From positions 2,454,001-2,518,000 of the forward strand of contig NZ_OY769915.1 of the NCBI RefSeq assembly GCF_963669205.1: DNA of 64,000 nt, given 5' to 3'. Position 1 is the stretch's first letter. The number at the start of each line of letters is the position of its first letter. Below are positions 61,491 to 64,000 of this stretch, piece by piece. Under the pieces are notes generated by a model. The model did not search any database and was not told where the DNA came from. It saw only the letters and a program-made list of their open reading frames with translations. A program made the translations under genes and the position numbers. The DNA comes from an uncultured Roseibium sp. (GTDB lineage Bacteria > Pseudomonadota > Alphaproteobacteria > Rhizobiales > Stappiaceae).

Positions 61491-62411
61491 TCAGCGATAG
61501 ATGATCGTCGCGCGGCGGCGCACATCCATCAGGTATTTCCGTGACTGGCTTTCGCCTTCCTTGGCGCGTAGTTCGTTCTCGAGCTCGGCGCGTGCACCGA
61601 TGTCGGACGCAATCTCCCGCTTGCCGCATACAGCGATCATCTCGTAGCCGACCGGCGTCGTTGAAGGCTTTGTCAGGCTGCCCGGGGTAAGCGCGTTGAT
61701 TTCGTCACGCATGTTGGCCGGCAGCTCGGTTTCCAATCGCCGCCCGATCGGCTGCACCACAACCTCGCTGTACTGGCCGAGAACACTGCCGGCGTCGTCA
61801 CAGCCGTTGAATGCCGAGCGGATCTTGTTGCTTTCCTGCTTGCGTTTCGATTTGAAGCCACCTGAAGAGTTCTTCGGGACAACCACGATTACGCGTTTCA
61901 GGTCGTATTCGATGGATTTCTGCCGGTCGGCTTCGTCTTTCTTCTGCAGCGCGGCGATGATGTCGGACTCATCCACCTCGATCTGGCCGCTGAACCTGCG
62001 CTGGAGCAACTGGTTCCAGGCAAGCTGTGCCTTCAGTCTCGATTTGAGCGTTGCCGGTTGCACGCCGCCGCTCCGCAGCGCCTTGGAAAGCTGCGATGGC
62101 GACATCTTCACGTTGCGGGCGATGTTGTTATAAGCGTTGTCGATCTGGGTCTGGCCGATATCAATGCCCATTCTGTCTGCTTCGGCGAGCTTCACCTGAT
62201 CGTCGATCAGTTCCTGCTGCGCCTGACGTTTTGCGACTGACGACGACTTGCGCTGGGTCAGCGTGATCAGGCGCGCGCGCTGGCTGATGTCGTAATCCGT
62301 GATCGGCACGTCATTCACGATCACCTTGATCGCCGCATGGGCCGGGGTGATTGCCGGCGTCATCAGTGCCAGGACAAGGCTCAGGAAAACAGGGGCAAAA
62401 CGCAGTCGCAT
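61491..62411 (-). CDS. SurA N-terminal domain periplasmic chaperone
   Basis: 306 residues. Signal peptide (LSLVLALMTPAITPAHA), then a SurA-type N-terminal domain (VNDVPITDYDISQRARL and QAQQELIDDQVKLAEA). The parvulin PPIase part seems reduced. It sits where surA lies in other proteobacteria, between lptD and pdxA, and probably assists outer-membrane protein maturation. Confidence 0.88.
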   Translation of the reverse strand: MRLRFAPVFLSLVLALMTPAITPAHAAIKVIVNDVPITDYDISQRARLITLTQRKSSSVAKRQAQQELIDDQVKLAEADRMGIDIGQTQIDNAYNNIARNVKMSPSQLSKALRSGGVQPATLKSRLKAQLAWNQLLQRRFSGQIEVDESDIIAALQKKDEADRQKSIEYDLKRVIVVVPKNSSGGFKSKRKQESNKIRSAFNGCDDAGSVLGQYSEVVVQPIGRRLETELPANMRDEINALTPGSLTKPSTTPVGYEMIAVCGKREIASDIGARAELENELRAKEGESQSRKYLMDVRRRATIIYR

Positions 62412-62620
62412 TGGTCAACCTTCTGTGTTGGCCCACAGCCAAACCGAAGCTAGTGTTATTGTGGCTTGCTTTCTCGCATATAAGTGGCGCGAATTCAAAA
62501 TAATACCTGCATGATGCCTGAATTCATGGCAGCAAAATGTCTCACGAAATCTTATGCGGACATAATCCCGTGAACAGCATAGGATTTCGAAACTCGAAAC
62601 TTGTTCGCTGAGAGGCCGGT

Positions 62621-64000
62621 CTAGTTGAGCGCGCCGCTCGACACCTGTGTGTTGCCGATCGTTCTCAGGCCGATCCGGAAATAGAGCGTACGGTTGACCG
62701 AGTCGCCGTCATTCCGGCTGCGGTCCTCTGCGTAAGACATTGAGAAAGAGAAGCCTTCGTCGTCATATCCGATGCCGACGCCGTCCTGGACGATGTTCGA
62801 ATTCTCGATGTCGTAGCGCATCGAACCGAACACTCTCCAGTTTTCCTGCAGACGCAGGCTCGCCGAACCCAGGATTTCCTCACGTGGGGTGTCGATGCCG
62901 ACGTCGGGCTGCTCGCCGAGGAAGGCATAGGCGAGGGACGAGACCACCGGGCCGTAGATCGCGCTTGCCTGGGCCTGGAGCCGGTTGACGGAGAAATCGT
63001 CCTTGTCGAAACGCGCCTGCGCACCGAGTTTGACGCCGTATTGCGTGTCCAGGTACAGGCTGCCGACATAGTCCGACAGGGTCGTGGCCAGGCCGGAATC
63101 CTCGGTGGCCCCGAGAATATCCGGCGTCGCATAGGAGTTGTCGCCGGCCAGCTGATAGGAACGGCCGAACAGGCCGCTCAGGTAATATCCGCTGTTGAGC
63201 TGCAGCTTGTAGTTCAGGCCGACATTGAGACGGGTGCCGCCTTCTGCACGGTCGAAGCCGGAAAACTTGTCGTAGTCGAACAGGGTCGTGGTGTCGAACA
63301 CGATGCTCTGCGCATCGTCGTTCGGTAGTTCGCCGATCCGTTGTTCATTGGGGCGCGCGACAATCTGGGCGATGGGCTCGAAAACCTGGTTGCCGCCGTC
63401 GAACGCGGCGATGATCGGATAGCGGTATTCAAGTCCGATAGCCGGCATTGCACGGCCCACGAAGCTCTCTCCGGCCAACGCGGTGACATCGGAATCCGGG
63501 GAGGCGAGGAAGAACAGGTCACCGCGCATGTAGGCAAACGGCGTGAAGGATTGTCCGAGCGGGTCGATGAAAGTTCGCCGCCAGTCTCCCTGCAGGGAGA
63601 GGCGCGAAAACGTGCCGTCCACACCGCGGAATCTTGCCGTCGTGCCGCCATCGATGGAAAATGCATCGGTCTCGTCGCGGGTCAGAGAAGTGAAATTCGC
63701 TGCAAGGGACAGTTCACCGGCAAGGATCGGATCGGCGAAAACGTAGTCATAGTCAATCACCGGAAGAACGAGAGGCTGCTTGTCCTGAAGCGAACTGCCG
63801 ACGGGAGAGAACCCGTCTGCGTCAAAGTCGCTGTCCTCGTAGTCTTCCTGGGAAATCTGGAAGGCGTAGGCCCTGACCGACAGCAGATTGCGGTCGTTTC
63901 TGCCTTCAAGATAAATCTCTGAAGGATCGCCGCCTCCAAAGCTCGCCATGGAGTAGTCCTTGAAGAACTGCCGGTCGCTCTTGTAGGTCACGTTCCAGCC
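62621..64000 (-). CDS. lptD: LPS assembly protein LptD, C-terminal part (5' end outside window)
   Basis: 460 codons are visible, and the frame is open to the right edge. It is the C-terminal beta-barrel of LptD/OstA: alternating aromatic strands such as DYDYVFADPILAGELSLAAN, FTPFAYMRGDLFF, then GTRLNVGLNYKLQLNSGYY. It inserts LPS in the outer leaflet with LptE. The gene order with surA-like, pdxA and rsmA confirms it. Confidence 0.9.
   Translation of the reverse strand, partial: GWNVTYKSDRQFFKDYSMASFGGGDPSEIYLEGRNDRNLLSVRAYAFQISQEDYEDSDFDADGFSPVGSSLQDKQPLVLPVIDYDYVFADPILAGELSLAANFTSLTRDETDAFSIDGGTTARFRGVDGTFSRLSLQGDWRRTFIDPLGQSFTPFAYMRGDLFFLASPDSDVTALAGESFVGRAMPAIGLEYRYPIIAAFDGGNQVFEPIAQIVARPNEQRIGELPNDDAQSIVFDTTTLFDYDKFSGFDRAEGGTRLNVGLNYKLQLNSGYYLSGLFGRSYQLAGDNSYATPDILGATEDSGLATTLSDYVGSLYLDTQYGVKLGAQARFDKDDFSVNRLQAQASAIYGPVVSSLAYAFLGEQPDVGIDTPREEILGSASLRLQENWRVFGSMRYDIENSNIVQDGVGIGYDDEGFSFSMSYAEDRSRNDGDSVNRTLYFRIGLRTIGNTQVSSGALN

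Overview
This window looks like GC-rich chromosome from an alphaproteobacterium of the Hyphomicrobiales (Rhizobiales). A marine Stappiaceae-type organism (Roseibium/Labrenzia/Stappia) is my best guess. The basis is gene order (lptD-surA-like-pdxA-rsmA; fabD-fabG-acpP-fabF-mltG-yicC-gmk; rpsF-rpsR-rplI-dnaB-alr-radA-cvpA-purF-SDR), psd-pssA for phosphatidylethanolamine synthesis, RibH of the RibH2 type behind an FMN riboswitch, and an ectoine-type ABC importer. The genus is inference; the class is well supported.

Layout. 1-5.2 kb: the end of an Atm1-type ABC exporter, riboswitch-controlled ribH, a LysR regulator facing a small gene, psd-pssA and an SDR. 5.2-15.5 kb: an accessory catabolic locus. 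A leftward operon (two creatinase/DoeA-like M24 proteins, a small amidase partner, an amidase) faces a rightward ectoine-type importer (ehuBCDA-like). An EutR-like AraC regulator, an aspartate dehydrogenase-like enzyme and a GntR regulator follow. Two copies of a GGTRTACC operator-like motif lie between the divergent arms. 15.6-25.3 kb: a GNAT enzyme, a MarR-GNAT fusion with a clear operator, a fatty acid desaturase, a tandem palindromic repeat, a PadR-controlled RND pump with an unusual membrane insertion, and small membrane or secreted proteins. 25.3-34.5 kb: allantoinase (puuE), a gene-poor kilobase, a small winged-helix protein, pcaF, manC, znuCB-zur and an NnrU-like protein.

34.5-48.9 kb is mostly housekeeping: TPR protein-bamB-der, an inositol-phosphatase family gene, then a leftward block with SDR, purF (apparently frameshifted), cvpA, radA, alr, a PilZ protein, dnaB and rplI-rpsR-rpsF. 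53-64 kb is the fatty acid cluster (fabD-fabG-acpP-fabF), mltG, yicC, gmk and, leftward, rsmA-pdxA-surA-like-lptD (cut by the window edge).

The most striking item lies between these two housekeeping blocks. It is a single 3.4-kb gene (49448-52873) that joins an alanine-repeat N-terminus, an EVE-like (modified-base reader fold) domain and a membrane-anchored KAP P-loop NTPase. This architecture suggests an uncharacterised defence-type protein. The second item of interest is the 5.2-15.5 kb catabolic locus. It resembles ectoine/creatine-type utilisation but lacks the DoeB/DoeC/DoeD enzymes of the known ectoine route.
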